DNA from: Sedimentisphaerales bacterium
GTDB taxonomy: Bacteria; Planctomycetota; Phycisphaerae; Sedimentisphaerales; Anaerohalosphaeraceae
DNA length: 34,003 nucleotides
Reading direction: 5' to 3'
NCBI GenBank assembly: GCA_016930745.1
Contig: JAFGGE010000204.1
Coordinates: forward strand, 1 to 34,003
The position numbers and the translations under genes were made by a program. The notes under the pieces were generated by a model that worked only from the letters and a program-made list of their open reading frames with translations, did not search any database and was not told the origin of the DNA. This document shows positions 15,436 to 23,189 of this stretch, piece by piece. How positions within the stretch are numbered: position 1 is the stretch's first letter; each line of letters starts with the position of its first letter.

Positions 15436-16995
15436 ATGAAGATGAATAAAACATTTTCGTCGTGTATGGCATGCCCTATGAATCGTCGCCGGTTTCTTGC
15501 CGGTTGTGCGGCCAGTGCGGCCGCGGGACCGCTGCTGACCCTGCCCGCTGCCGCGGCGGGGCAGGACCAGGCAAAGATGCGAATCCGGATTGTCTATTCG
15601 CTCCACGGCCCTCAGCAGACCGGGCCCGACTGGCCCAATGTCGGCTTTGATTTTCAGCCTGTCATGGACCGGATCAACCGACAATTGACCCGTCGGTGTC
15701 CGGAGTTGGAATTTGTCTGGTCCCTGGCAACCGGGCCGGAACAGGCCAAAGAGATCCTGGAAAAGGATAAGACGGAGAAAATTGACGGCTATGTAGTGTA
15801 TCAGATGAACTGCTGGAATCAGGTTGTCCAGACGATCGCCGCCTCCGGAAAGCCGGTTTTGTATGCCGATTTTCAGTATGCCGGAAGCGGCGGATTTCTG
15901 GTGTATACCGCCGGTTTTCTCCGCCGCAAGACCCCGAATGTGGGTTTTGTGGCTTCCTCACGGATGCGGGACGTGGTCGAGGCGGTTCGCTGCTTTTCGA
16001 TCGTCAAACAAGGCGGCTCGGTGAGCGATTTTGTCGCGGCAACGGGCCAGATCCGCAAATCCGGCACGCCCGGTGCGGGCGATCTTTCCTGTAGGGCGGA
16101 TGATTTAAAGACGCTGTCCCCGCAGGAATGCATAGAACGCCTTAAGGCCGCGAAAATTCTGGCGGTTCGCAGTCAGGATTCCGGTCCGGGCGATGCGATA
16201 ATGGGTATTCCGCTGGAGTATGTCTCCTTTGCCGAGGTCAATGAGGCTTGGAAGGCCGCTGATCCGGATCAATCCCGCGAGATTGCCCAGGGCTGGCAGA
16301 AAAACGCGGCGGAGGTCATCGATGTTTCGCCGGAGACGCTGCAAACTTCGGCGGCGATGTATCTGGGTATGAAAAATGTGTTGAAAAAGCATCAGGCCAA
16401 CGCCATTACGGTCAATTGTCTGGGCGGATTTTATGGCGGACATATTCATGCCTACCCGTGCCTGGGCTTTCATGAATTGAACAACGAGGCGCTGATCGGG
16501 GCCTGCGAGTGCGATATCCGATCCACAGCGACGATGGTTATGCTTACGGCTCTGACGCAGGGGCGGCCCGGCTATATCTCCGATCCGGTCATCGACACCT
16601 CCAAACGGCAGATCATCTATGCCCACTGTGTCGCTTCCAACAAGGTATTCGGTCCCAGGGGATCGACCAATCCCTTTATGATCATGACGCATTCGGAAGA
16701 TCGCCAGGGGGCCTCCGTGCGATCGATCCTGCCGCTGGGCTATATGACCACAACGGTACAGATCGATCAGGGCCGCAAGGAAATCCTTTTCCATCAGGGC
16801 AAGGCCGTCGCCAACGATCCGGACGACCGCGCCTGCCGGACCAAGCTGGCCGTCGAGCCGATGGGGGACGTGGAAAAACTCTTTATGATGTGGGATCAGT
16901 GGGGCTGGCATCGCGTGACCTGTTACGGCGACCTGAAAGAGCCGATCTTTTCGCTGGCCGATGCCCTCGGTTGGAAGGTCATTGAAGAGGCATAA
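15436..16995 (+). CDS. Tat-exported L-fucose/arabinose isomerase-like protein
   Basis: The 519-residue protein has a twin-arginine signal (NRRRFLAGC, followed by a hydrophobic Ala-rich stretch to AAAAG at about residue 42). The body resembles the L-fucose/D-arabinose isomerase fold. Residues 340-440 (ALIGACECDIRSTATMV, GYISDPVID, IYAHCVASNKVFG) match the C-terminal isomerase region. Known sugar isomerases are cytoplasmic and need a metal; export by Tat would fit folding with cofactor first. I cannot confirm all metal ligands, so the reaction is open. GGGAGGAA lies 6 bases before the ATG. The SppA gene follows by 31 bases and may be co-transcribed. Confidence 0.75.
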   Translation: MKMNKTFSSCMACPMNRRRFLAGCAASAAAGPLLTLPAAAAGQDQAKMRIRIVYSLHGPQQTGPDWPNVGFDFQPVMDRINRQLTRRCPELEFVWSLATGPEQAKEILEKDKTEKIDGYVVYQMNCWNQVVQTIAASGKPVLYADFQYAGSGGFLVYTAGFLRRKTPNVGFVASSRMRDVVEAVRCFSIVKQGGSVSDFVAATGQIRKSGTPGAGDLSCRADDLKTLSPQECIERLKAAKILAVRSQDSGPGDAIMGIPLEYVSFAEVNEAWKAADPDQSREIAQGWQKNAAEVIDVSPETLQTSAAMYLGMKNVLKKHQANAITVNCLGGFYGGHIHAYPCLGFHELNNEALIGACECDIRSTATMVMLTALTQGRPGYISDPVIDTSKRQIIYAHCVASNKVFGPRGSTNPFMIMTHSEDRQGASVRSILPLGYMTTTVQIDQGRKEILFHQGKAVANDPDDRACRTKLAVEPMGDVEKLFMMWDQWGWHRVTCYGDLKEPIFSLADALGWKVIEEA

Positions 16996-17026
16996 GAGCG
17001 ACACGGCGTCGTGAAAGGCGGAATAC

Positions 17027-18019
17027 ATGAAAAGAAGATCATGTAAAGCAGGTATTGTATTGATTTCGGTTCTTTTTCTGATCGGTTGCGGTCCGGCGGC
17101 GTTCCAGGTGCAGCTTGTCTCCCCTGGCCGGGAAATGGTAGAAACCGAAGTGATGCGGGATCAGGGATTCTTCGTTCGGGACAAGATTGCCCTGATCGAT
17201 GTGGACGGAATGCTCTCCCACATGCCTCAGCGGAGCTGGCTGCATTCCGAGGACAGTTCCGTCAGCACGTTTGTTGAAAAGTTGGACAAGGCCGGCGCCG
17301 ATCCTTCCGTCAAGGCGGTTGTACTGCGAATCAACTCCCCCGGAGGCACTGTATCAGCCAGCGATACCATGTATCACCACCTGCTCGATTTCAAGGCCCG
17401 AACCGGCAAGCCGGCCATTGCCTGTATTATGAGTCTGGGGTGCAGCGGGGCCTATTATCTGGCCTGCGGGGCCGACGGAATTCTCGCCCAGCCCAGTGCG
17501 GTGACCGGTAGTATCGGCACGATCATGCAGACGGTCAGTTTCAAAGGAACCATGGATCTGATCGGCATCCGGGCCGTCGCTATCAAAAGCGGCGAGTTAA
17601 AAGATATGGCTTCCCCCTTGAAGCAGCTTACCGGTCAGGAGCAGGAGGTCCTTTCCGGCATTATTATGGATTTCTATGAGCAGTTCCTGGGAGTGGTATT
17701 AGAACATCGGAACCAGTTAACCGAGACGCAGCTTCGGGAGTTGGCTGATGGAAGGGTTTTTACTGCTTATCAGGCCAGGGAGAACCGGTTAATCGACCGT
17801 ACCGGGTATCTGTGGGATGCCATCGCCTGGGCCAGGGAGAAAGCCAATCTGGGTAAAATCAGGGTGGTGATGTATCACCGGCCTTCCAGCTCGATCACTT
17901 CGGTCTATGGATCGGCGGCCGGTCCCCAAATTCATCCGATGGTCAATATCGAATTGCCCGACTGGCTGCAATCCGGACAGGCGCAGTTCTTATATCTGTG
18001 GCAGCCCGGCGTGGAATAA
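17027..18019 (+). CDS. sppA: Signal peptide peptidase SppA-type S49 lipoprotein
   Basis: The 330-residue protein begins with a lipoprotein signal (LFLIGC, lipid-modified Cys21). The S49 peptidase domain follows: the oxyanion region INSPGGTV at 103-109, the nucleophile Ser140 in GCSGAYYLACGAD and the general base Lys192 in SGELKDMASP. It is the single-domain size class rather than the 67-kDa E. coli form. SppA-type peptidases degrade cleaved signal peptides and other membrane-bound peptides. The lipid anchor puts this one on the outer face of the inner membrane or on another membrane. It is the last gene before a strong terminator, close behind the isomerase-like gene, and I see no specific functional link between the two. 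Confidence 0.88.
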   Translation: MKRRSCKAGIVLISVLFLIGCGPAAFQVQLVSPGREMVETEVMRDQGFFVRDKIALIDVDGMLSHMPQRSWLHSEDSSVSTFVEKLDKAGADPSVKAVVLRINSPGGTVSASDTMYHHLLDFKARTGKPAIACIMSLGCSGAYYLACGADGILAQPSAVTGSIGTIMQTVSFKGTMDLIGIRAVAIKSGELKDMASPLKQLTGQEQEVLSGIIMDFYEQFLGVVLEHRNQLTETQLRELADGRVFTAYQARENRLIDRTGYLWDAIAWAREKANLGKIRVVMYHRPSSSITSVYGSAAGPQIHPMVNIELPDWLQSGQAQFLYLWQPGVE

Positions 18020-18082
18020 TTGGAGCAAAGCTGTTACACGGGCGTGTCAGATCCGGACGAAGGAAGCCAACAATAAAACAAA

Positions 18083-18118
18083 GCGCCGAATCCACCCATT
18101 CGGCGCCTTGTCTTTTTT
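18083..18118. terminator. Bidirectional rho-independent terminator
   Basis: GCGCCGAAT (18083-18091) pairs perfectly with ATTCGGCGC (18098-18106) around a 6-base loop. A T-run follows on the plus strand (18113-18118) and a T-rich stretch follows on the minus strand. It serves sppA from the left and the rrf2 gene, which ends at 18190, from the right. Confidence 0.88.
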
Positions 18119-18189
18119 ATCGATTGTTCCTCCCGCGACGGGAAGGATCATCTGCTCTTAGCTTCTGCCGTAATCCGACGAAAATCGTG

Positions 18190-18582
18190 TTACAGCATGT
18201 CGGACAGTTTGGCCCTGGCCAGGATCTTTCCGGCCTGCTCGGCGGCCTTGTAACAAACGTCTTCCATCTTGATGCTGAACGGGGCCTTGTTGGTCTGCTC
18301 GCTCATTTCCAGATGGCCGCGCAGCGGTCCATTCACTGCTTCAATGATCTCCAGCATGGTTATATCCTTGGCCGGCTTGGCCATGGTGAATCCGCCCCGA
18401 GGACCCCGCTTGCTGCGAAGGATCTGAGCCCGCACCAACTGCTGCATAATCTTGAGCAGGTATTCGGTGGGAATCCCATACTCCTTGGCGATGGTGCTGG
18501 CCAGCACGGGGCCGTCCTTGCTGTTTTTGGCGACATGCGCCGCGGCGATCATTCCGTAACCGGTAGACATACTTAAGTTCAT
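18190..18582 (-). CDS. Rrf2-family transcriptional regulator
   Basis: The 130-residue protein is a winged-helix Rrf2 regulator. The helix-turn-helix covers about residues 27-55 (STIAKEYGIPTEYLLKIMQQLVRA) and the wing is SKRGPRGGF at 57-65, both typical of the family. It has a single Cys110 and lacks the three-Cys cluster site of IscR and NsrR, so an Fe-S cluster of the usual kind is unlikely. GGAGG (18591-18595 on the complement) lies 8 bases before the ATG at 18582; the Met at 18588 is too close to it. A near-perfect inverted repeat covers its promoter, which suggests autoregulation. No target gene is obvious in the neighbourhood. Confidence 0.9.
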   Translation of the reverse strand: MNLSMSTGYGMIAAAHVAKNSKDGPVLASTIAKEYGIPTEYLLKIMQQLVRAQILRSKRGPRGGFTMAKPAKDITMLEIIEAVNGPLRGHLEMSEQTNKAPFSIKMEDVCYKAAEQAGKILARAKLSDML

Positions 18583-18597
18583 AGCCATTACCTCCGT

Positions 18598-18656
18598 AAT
18601 CTTAAATAAAAATATAGTTTTATTCAAGATTATCTATCTTATACACGCAATTGCAA
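18598..18656 (-). promoter_or_regulatory. rrf2 promoter with 13-base inverted-repeat operator
   Basis: On the minus strand TTGCAA (18656-18651) and GATAAT (18634-18629) are 16 bases apart. The arms AATCTTAAATAAA (18598-18610) and TTTATTCAAGATT (18619-18631) are complementary at 12 of 13 positions around 8 bases, and the outer arm overlaps the -10. A dimeric regulator bound here would block transcription. Confidence 0.65.
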
Positions 18657-18874
18657 GAAGTCTTTTCAAGAATATTTTCCATTCGATACTGCAGAAATAC
18701 AAAATAGGCTCATCACGGTCCTTATGAGATGTGCAACATCTTCATCTGGCGTCAATGGCCAATTGAATCGCTGGATCGCCACGTATGGGGAGAGGGGGCT
18801 GTAAGACCGATAATAAGCCGGTAAAAAGAGAGGCAAAACATGTTTGGTTTTCTCCCGGTTCGGCCGGGTTTTGT
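18657..18874. other. Gene-free stretch upstream of the coiled-coil gene
   Basis: I see no supported gene here. A short hairpin, CCCGG-ttcgg-CCGGG at 18854-18868, is followed by TTTTGTTT and could be a weak plus-strand terminator. Confidence 0.4.
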
Positions 18875-18903
18875 TTGCATTCGGGGCGTGCTTGTGGTAT
18901 AAT
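18875..18903 (+). promoter_or_regulatory. Sigma70 promoter of the coiled-coil gene
   Basis: TTGCAT (18875-18880) and a perfect TATAAT (18898-18903) are exactly 17 bases apart. Transcription would start near 18910, leaving a leader of about 138 bases before the ATG at 19048. Confidence 0.7.
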
Positions 18904-19047
18904 ACATAAAACAGCCAGGGGCTGGGGGTGATATGGTGATGCAGCAGAGGCAATCTGGTGCAAAGGGATTGCTCGGGGGCCACGGAAGGTCGCAACCATT
19001 CATGGGTTTGGTGTCGATTCTAGGGTGATAGAAACAAGGGGAAAACC

Positions 19048-19308
19048 ATGAACGAAGCGAGCTTCGAAAGTAAGCTGAATGAACTGGTCAAGGAAATTGG
19101 AGAGGTCCCATCGCCGCAGCGCGATAAATTGATCCTTTTGGTTAAGGAGACCGGCAACTGCCATAAGAAGCTGCGTAAGAGTGTCAATACGCTTCAGGAA
19201 TCGCTGGATTACCTTCGGGTGAGCATTAAGTATTTGATCTTCGATCTGGAAGCCACCCGGCGGGAAAACACCGATCTGAAGAAATTGCTGGAAGATCAGA
19301 GCAAATAA
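19048..19308 (+). CDS. Small coiled-coil protein of unknown function
   Basis: The 86-residue protein is almost wholly charged and helical, with heptad spacing of Leu/Ile/Val from about residue 27 to the end (KLILLVKETGNC, LRKSVNTLQESLDYL, LIFDLEATRREN). This pattern indicates a coiled coil and probable self-association. It has no signal peptide or membrane segment. I do not recognise a named family. An AAGGGG ribosome site lies 7 bases before the ATG, and it has its own promoter and its own terminator, so it is a single-gene unit. The long leader could allow post-transcriptional control. Confidence 0.8.
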   Translation: MNEASFESKLNELVKEIGEVPSPQRDKLILLVKETGNCHKKLRKSVNTLQESLDYLRVSIKYLIFDLEATRRENTDLKKLLEDQSK

Positions 19309-19346
19309 CCGCCGGCATCTTGGGTCGGCAGGATTGTCGAATCGCG

Positions 19347-19390
19347 AAAGGGCTGGGGCCCGCTGTTTTTGGGCCTGCGGCCCTTTTTTT
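19347..19390 (+). terminator. Rho-independent terminator after the coiled-coil gene
   Basis: A G+C-rich hairpin with outer arms AAAGGGC (19347-19353) and GCCCTTT (19380-19386) and inner GGGCCC/GGGCC pairing is followed by TTTTTTT. Confidence 0.75.
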
Positions 19391-19652
19391 GCGCGCCGGC
19401 AGAGTTCCTTTATACTCTATTGCTTTATATCAGATAAAGGCTTATATCATTCTGCGAAGCTTGGTTACTCTTTTCCGATGGCCCTATTGTTTGTGGAGTG
19501 CGCCTTGGATTGTCTTTGTTGTATCCGAGGCAGTAAACAGATTCTTGAAATCCACGAAAACTTGTTCTTCCTCAAAACGGCATTGGATGGTTGCAGATCA
19601 CAACTGTTCATGGGGGCAAAAGGCTACCTCTGTTCTGCAAAGATAGCCATGG
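19391..19652. other. Gene-free stretch
   Basis: Open frames of about 107 codons here run through the preceding terminator hairpin, lack ribosome sites and resemble no family, so I see no gene. Confidence 0.4.
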
Positions 19653-19658
19653 TATAAT
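19650..19658 (+). promoter_or_regulatory. Extended -10 promoter candidate
   Basis: TGGTATAAT at 19650-19658 is an extended -10 (TGn plus consensus TATAAT) without a good -35. It lies upstream of the 11-base repeats and the response regulator gene. Confidence 0.4.
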
Positions 19659-19704
19659 ACTACAATCTATGGAATTTCATCCGGTCTGGCTATCTGGCAG
19701 CTTT

Positions 19705-19749
19705 CTAATCCGTTGCTAATCAAATGCTAACCGAACCCTGAAATAATAT
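19705..19749 (+). promoter_or_regulatory. PhoB/OmpR-type direct repeats with spaced -10 box
   Basis: CTAATC, CTAATC and CTAACC start at 19705, 19716 and 19727, a period of exactly 11 bases, as in Pho boxes. A TAATAT -10 at 19744-19749 lies 11 bases after the last repeat, the spacing used by PhoB-type activators that replace the -35. The gene for such a regulator starts at 19783, so positive autoregulation is likely. Confidence 0.6.
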
Positions 19750-19782
19750 CTCTTGTAGAGAGCAATAAGCGGATAAAATCGT

Positions 19783-20469
19783 ATGGCGAATGAAACCATT
19801 TTAGTTGTGGATGACGAACAGAGCATCCTGGAGCTGGTGCAGTATAATCTGAGTCAGCGGGGATACCGTGTACTGCCGGCGGAAACGGGAGAAGGGGCGA
19901 TCCAGACGGCCCGGCGGGAAAAACCGGATCTGATTGTTCTGGATTTGATGCTGCCGGGGATCGATGGTCTGGATGTGTGCCGTTTCCTCAAAGCCGAGGA
20001 GGATACCAAGGATATTCCCATCCTCATGCTCTCGGCGCGGGGGGAAGAAGACGATGTGGCCCTGGGGATGGAAATGGGAGCCGATGATTATATCCTTAAA
20101 CCGTTCAGTCCCAAGGTGCTTTTGGCCCGGATCAGGGCGGCTTTGCGGCGTCGGCAGGATACGGCCGATGAATTTGCCTCGATCATACGCGTAGGGCCTC
20201 TGGTTGTCAATCCCAAACGATACGAGGCGTCTCTGGGCGGGGAAGTGCTCGATTTGACGCTGGCCGAATTCAAGCTTCTGTACCTGCTGGCCGGTCGTCC
20301 GGGCAAGGTTTTTACACGAGAAGAAATTCTGCAGGAAGGGAACTCCAAAGGCGATGTATCGGCTCGTTCTGTTGATGTGATAATCGCCGGTCTGCGGCAG
20401 AAACTGGGCGCTTCGTACGATTGCGTGGAAACCGTACGAAATGCGGGGTATCGCCTTGTGAACCTGTGA
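19783..20469 (+). CDS. Orphan PhoB/OmpR-type response regulator
   Basis: This 228-residue protein has a receiver domain (residues 1-120) with the acidic pair Asp10/Asp11, the phospho-acceptor Asp54 (VLDLMLPG), Ser84 and Lys106 (LKPF). A winged-helix DNA-binding domain follows (about 130-228) with LTLAEFKLLYLLAGRPGKV and the terminal VRNAGYRLV. It should be activated by phosphorylation and bind direct repeats as a dimer. No histidine kinase is adjacent on either side, so the partner is encoded elsewhere. The ribosome site is weak. A three-copy 11-base repeat is placed just upstream. Confidence 0.92.
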   Translation: MANETILVVDDEQSILELVQYNLSQRGYRVLPAETGEGAIQTARREKPDLIVLDLMLPGIDGLDVCRFLKAEEDTKDIPILMLSARGEEDDVALGMEMGADDYILKPFSPKVLLARIRAALRRRQDTADEFASIIRVGPLVVNPKRYEASLGGEVLDLTLAEFKLLYLLAGRPGKVFTREEILQEGNSKGDVSARSVDVIIAGLRQKLGASYDCVETVRNAGYRLVNL

Positions 20470-20615
20470 GGGCAACTCGGAATATTGCGGGAAAGGCAAC
20501 CCTCCTTTTCCTGAATTGCGGCCGCATCCTGCGTCTTAAAAAAGTCCTGCTCGTTTGGTAATCCCATCCGGTCTCTGTTTGCCGTGCTTTTTCTTTCAAT
20601 TTGCCGTTTTCGTCG

Positions 20616-20635
20616 CTGTTCTGTAACAGTATAAT
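20616..20635 (+). promoter_or_regulatory. Palindrome abutting a -10 box upstream of the sulfatase gene
   Basis: CTGTT-ctgt-AACAG at 20616-20629 abuts TATAAT at 20630-20635, and no good -35 is visible. The palindrome is placed where a repressor or activator would contact the promoter. Transcription would begin near 20642, about 30 bases before the sulfatase ATG. Confidence 0.45.
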
Positions 20636-20671
20636 TCGATGGATGGAACGACAGTGGAAAGGAAGCGCAAG

Positions 20672-22048
20672 ATGGATGCAAATATCTCTACACGGCGGGA
20701 TTTTCTGAAATGGATGGGATGGAGCACCGCGGTCCTTGCTTTGCCGGGATGCGGCAATTCCATGCAGGGCAAATCCGGGAAGAAGGCCAATATAATCGTG
20801 GTTTTATGCGACGATCTGGGATATGGCGATCTGGGCTGTTTCGGCAACAAAGTGATCCGGACGCCCCATCTGGATGCATTTGCCAGAGAGGGAATGCGGC
20901 TGACGGATTGCTATTCCGCGGCGCCGGTATGCTCGCCGGCCCGGGCGGGAATGCTGACGGGACGGACGCCGAATCGCGCAGGCGTATACGACTGGATTCC
21001 GGACAACCATCCGATGCATCTGCGCTCTTCGGAGGTGACCGTGGCGACGCTGCTGCGGCAGGCGGGCTATCAGACGTGCCATGTGGGCAAGTGGCATTGC
21101 AACGGCCAATTCAATTCCGACCAGCAGCCCCAGCCGGACGATCATGGGTTTGACTACTGGTTCAGCACCCAGAACAACGCCCTGCTGACCCATTTCAATC
21201 CCGTTAATTTCGTCCGCAACGGCCAGGAAACCGGGCAAATCGAAGGGTATTCTTCGACAATAATCGTCCAGGAGGCCATCGACTGGCTGGGCAGGCATCG
21301 CGATTCGAGTAAACCATTCTGTTTATTCGTGTGGTTTCATGCTCCGCATGAGCCGATTGCGACGGCAAAGGAATTTATGGAACTGTACCCCGAGGCCCAG
21401 GAACGCGGACAACGGGAATATTACGGCAATGTGACGCAGATGGACCATGAGTTTGGCCGACTGATGAAGAAGCTGGATGAAATGCAATTACGGAAAGATA
21501 CCTTTGTGCTGTTTACCAGCGACAACGGACCGGAGACGCTGAACCGCTACCAGGGTTCCTGGCGGTCGCACGGTTCGCCGGGGCAGCTGCGCGGGATGAA
21601 GCTGTGGCTGTATGAAGGGGGGATTCGCGTGCCGGGGATCGTTCGATTTCCGGATAAGGTCCGTTCCGGGCAGGAATGCCACGAGCCGATCAGCGGTGTG
21701 GATGTCCTGCCGACCCTGTGCGAAATTGCGGGAATCGATCCTCCCTCCGACCGGGAACTCGACGGGGCCAGCTTTGTTCCGATCTTTTCCGGAAAGACGA
21801 TCAAAAGGTCCAAGCCGTTGTATTGGCAATATGATCGGGCCCTCGGCAAGAACAAAGTGGCGATGCGGGACGGCGACTGGAAGCTGCTTGCCAATGCCGA
21901 TCTGACGGAATTCGAATTGTATAATCTGGACATGGATATCCGGGAAAAAAACAATCGGGCGTCGGATCAGACCGAGCGGGTTCAGAAAATGGCCGAAGGT
22001 TTGCGTTCCATGCACCGGCAGATTCTGGCCGAAGGGCCTCAATGGTGA
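20672..22048 (+). CDS. Exported sulfatase (lipoprotein)
   Basis: The 458-residue protein is a type I sulfatase. The CSPAR motif at 87-91, followed by GMLTGR, is the site where Cys is converted to formylglycine by the maturation enzyme. Asp47 and Asp48 (LCDDLGYGD) and the later TSDNGPE are calcium ligands, and GKWH and WFHAPHEP carry further active-site residues. The N-terminus has a Tat motif (TRRDFLKW) and a lipobox (LPGC, Cys27), so it is probably exported folded and lipid-anchored. It should remove sulfate from a polysaccharide or another sulfated compound. AAAGGAAG about 6 bases upstream sets the ATG at 20672 over the one at 20639. The nearby response regulator has no proven link. Confidence 0.9.
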   Translation: MDANISTRRDFLKWMGWSTAVLALPGCGNSMQGKSGKKANIIVVLCDDLGYGDLGCFGNKVIRTPHLDAFAREGMRLTDCYSAAPVCSPARAGMLTGRTPNRAGVYDWIPDNHPMHLRSSEVTVATLLRQAGYQTCHVGKWHCNGQFNSDQQPQPDDHGFDYWFSTQNNALLTHFNPVNFVRNGQETGQIEGYSSTIIVQEAIDWLGRHRDSSKPFCLFVWFHAPHEPIATAKEFMELYPEAQERGQREYYGNVTQMDHEFGRLMKKLDEMQLRKDTFVLFTSDNGPETLNRYQGSWRSHGSPGQLRGMKLWLYEGGIRVPGIVRFPDKVRSGQECHEPISGVDVLPTLCEIAGIDPPSDRELDGASFVPIFSGKTIKRSKPLYWQYDRALGKNKVAMRDGDWKLLANADLTEFELYNLDMDIREKNNRASDQTERVQKMAEGLRSMHRQILAEGPQW

Positions 22049-22131
22049 TCCGTACCGGGATGCGGCCGGATTCGATTTGCTGCAACCTTTTAGACAAATA
22101 AAAAGGGTTCGTGCAGAGAAACCGTCCTGAT

Positions 22132-23064
22132 TTAAATATCGTCCTTTTCGAGCGTTTCGGTAAGGATTGGAAAGACCCTGTCTGTGACAGTTTGGAGGGT
22201 ATCTTCCTCTGCGATATCGATCCAGTGCACATCGCGAAAGGTCTTAAACCACGTTCGCTGGGCCTTGGCGAGCTTGCGGGTGTTAATTTTAATTTGTTCG
22301 ATCGTATCGGCGAGATCCATTTTCCCCTGGAGATGTTCGATTATTTCCGCATATCCGATGGCGGCACGAGCTTGGGAACTGAGCGGTTTGTCCTCGGAAA
22401 GCAAAGAATGGACTTCCTTGACCAGACCCTGTTCGATCATTCGTTTGACGCGCTGGTTGATGCGCCGGCTTTCCTGCGATTTATCCCGTCGCAGGCCGAT
22501 CACCGTCCAGGGGTGTTTCTCCTGCCCTTGCCATTGCTTCTGGAAAGAACTGATGGGCTTTCCGGTCAGTTCATGAACTTCCAATGCCCGGACGATACGC
22601 CGAGCATCATTGGGATGGATATGTTGAGCGGCATTCGGATCGATTTGAGCCAGTTCCGTATGCAGAGCCTGAGGGCCTTGCCGGGCAATCCTGTCTTGTA
22701 ACTGGTTTCGAATGGTTTCATCGCCTCCCGGACCCTCGAACAGACCATAAAGAAGGGCTTTGATATACATCGCCGTCCCCCCGACCGCAATGACGGGTTT
22801 GCCGCAAGACCGGATTTGTTCGATCGCCTGGCGGGTAAGATGGAGAAACGGATCGACACTGAAGGCCTCACTCGGTTCAACCACATCGATCAGATGATAC
22901 GGTACCACCCGTCGGCGTTCCTGGGAAGGCTTGGCGGTGCCGATATCCATACGTCGATAGACCTTCATCGAGTCAATGCTGATAATTTCACCGTTGCACC
23001 GTTGCGCCAGTTCGAAGGCCAAAGCGCCTTTGCCCGAAGCGGTTACACCCAGGATCAGGAACAT
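22132..23064 (-). CDS. miaA: tRNA dimethylallyltransferase MiaA
   Basis: This 310-residue protein transfers the dimethylallyl group to A37 of tRNAs that read codons starting with U. Family motifs are clear: the P-loop GVTASGKG at 6-13, SIDSMKVYRRMDIGTAKPS at 29-47, PYHLIDVVEPSE, VGGTAMYIKALLYGL, DARRIVRALEVHELTGKPIS and the C-terminal ARAAIGYAEI, then KLAKAQRTWFK. The P-loop Ser/Thr after Lys12 is Gly13, a change I associate with planctomycete MiaA. It uses DMAPP, which the MEP pathway started by the nearby dxs gene would supply. It is transcribed alone, divergent from ispA, and converges on the sulfatase gene. Confidence 0.93.
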   Translation of the reverse strand: MFLILGVTASGKGALAFELAQRCNGEIISIDSMKVYRRMDIGTAKPSQERRRVVPYHLIDVVEPSEAFSVDPFLHLTRQAIEQIRSCGKPVIAVGGTAMYIKALLYGLFEGPGGDETIRNQLQDRIARQGPQALHTELAQIDPNAAQHIHPNDARRIVRALEVHELTGKPISSFQKQWQGQEKHPWTVIGLRRDKSQESRRINQRVKRMIEQGLVKEVHSLLSEDKPLSSQARAAIGYAEIIEHLQGKMDLADTIEQIKINTRKLAKAQRTWFKTFRDVHWIDIAEEDTLQTVTDRVFPILTETLEKDDI

Positions 23065-23189
23065 TTCACACCGAGAACAAGAAGATTAAAAACCAATTAA
23101 CACTATGCCGCACCGGAGAAAAAGGTATAATATCATGTTTTGTGCAGGAAAGCCAGATCCTCCGGCAGTCTGGGATTCATTAAAACGAG

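Noticed and set aside
18666..19003. Overlapping minus-strand frames of 83-109 codons
   Set aside because: They lie opposite a clear plus-strand promoter and weak terminator, overlap one another in different frames and show no family features.
19320..19657. Two overlapping plus-strand frames of about 107 codons
   Set aside because: Both cross the terminator hairpin at 19347-19390 and have no ribosome site.
20616..20629. LexA (SOS) box upstream of the sulfatase
   Set aside because: CTGT and ACAG are separated by 6 bases, not the 8 of the E. coli site, and a sulfatase is not a damage gene.
22080..22112. Terminator between the sulfatase and miaA genes
   Set aside because: AACCTTTT and AAAAGGGTT can pair only weakly, with a bulge and no G+C-rich stem, so I do not call it.
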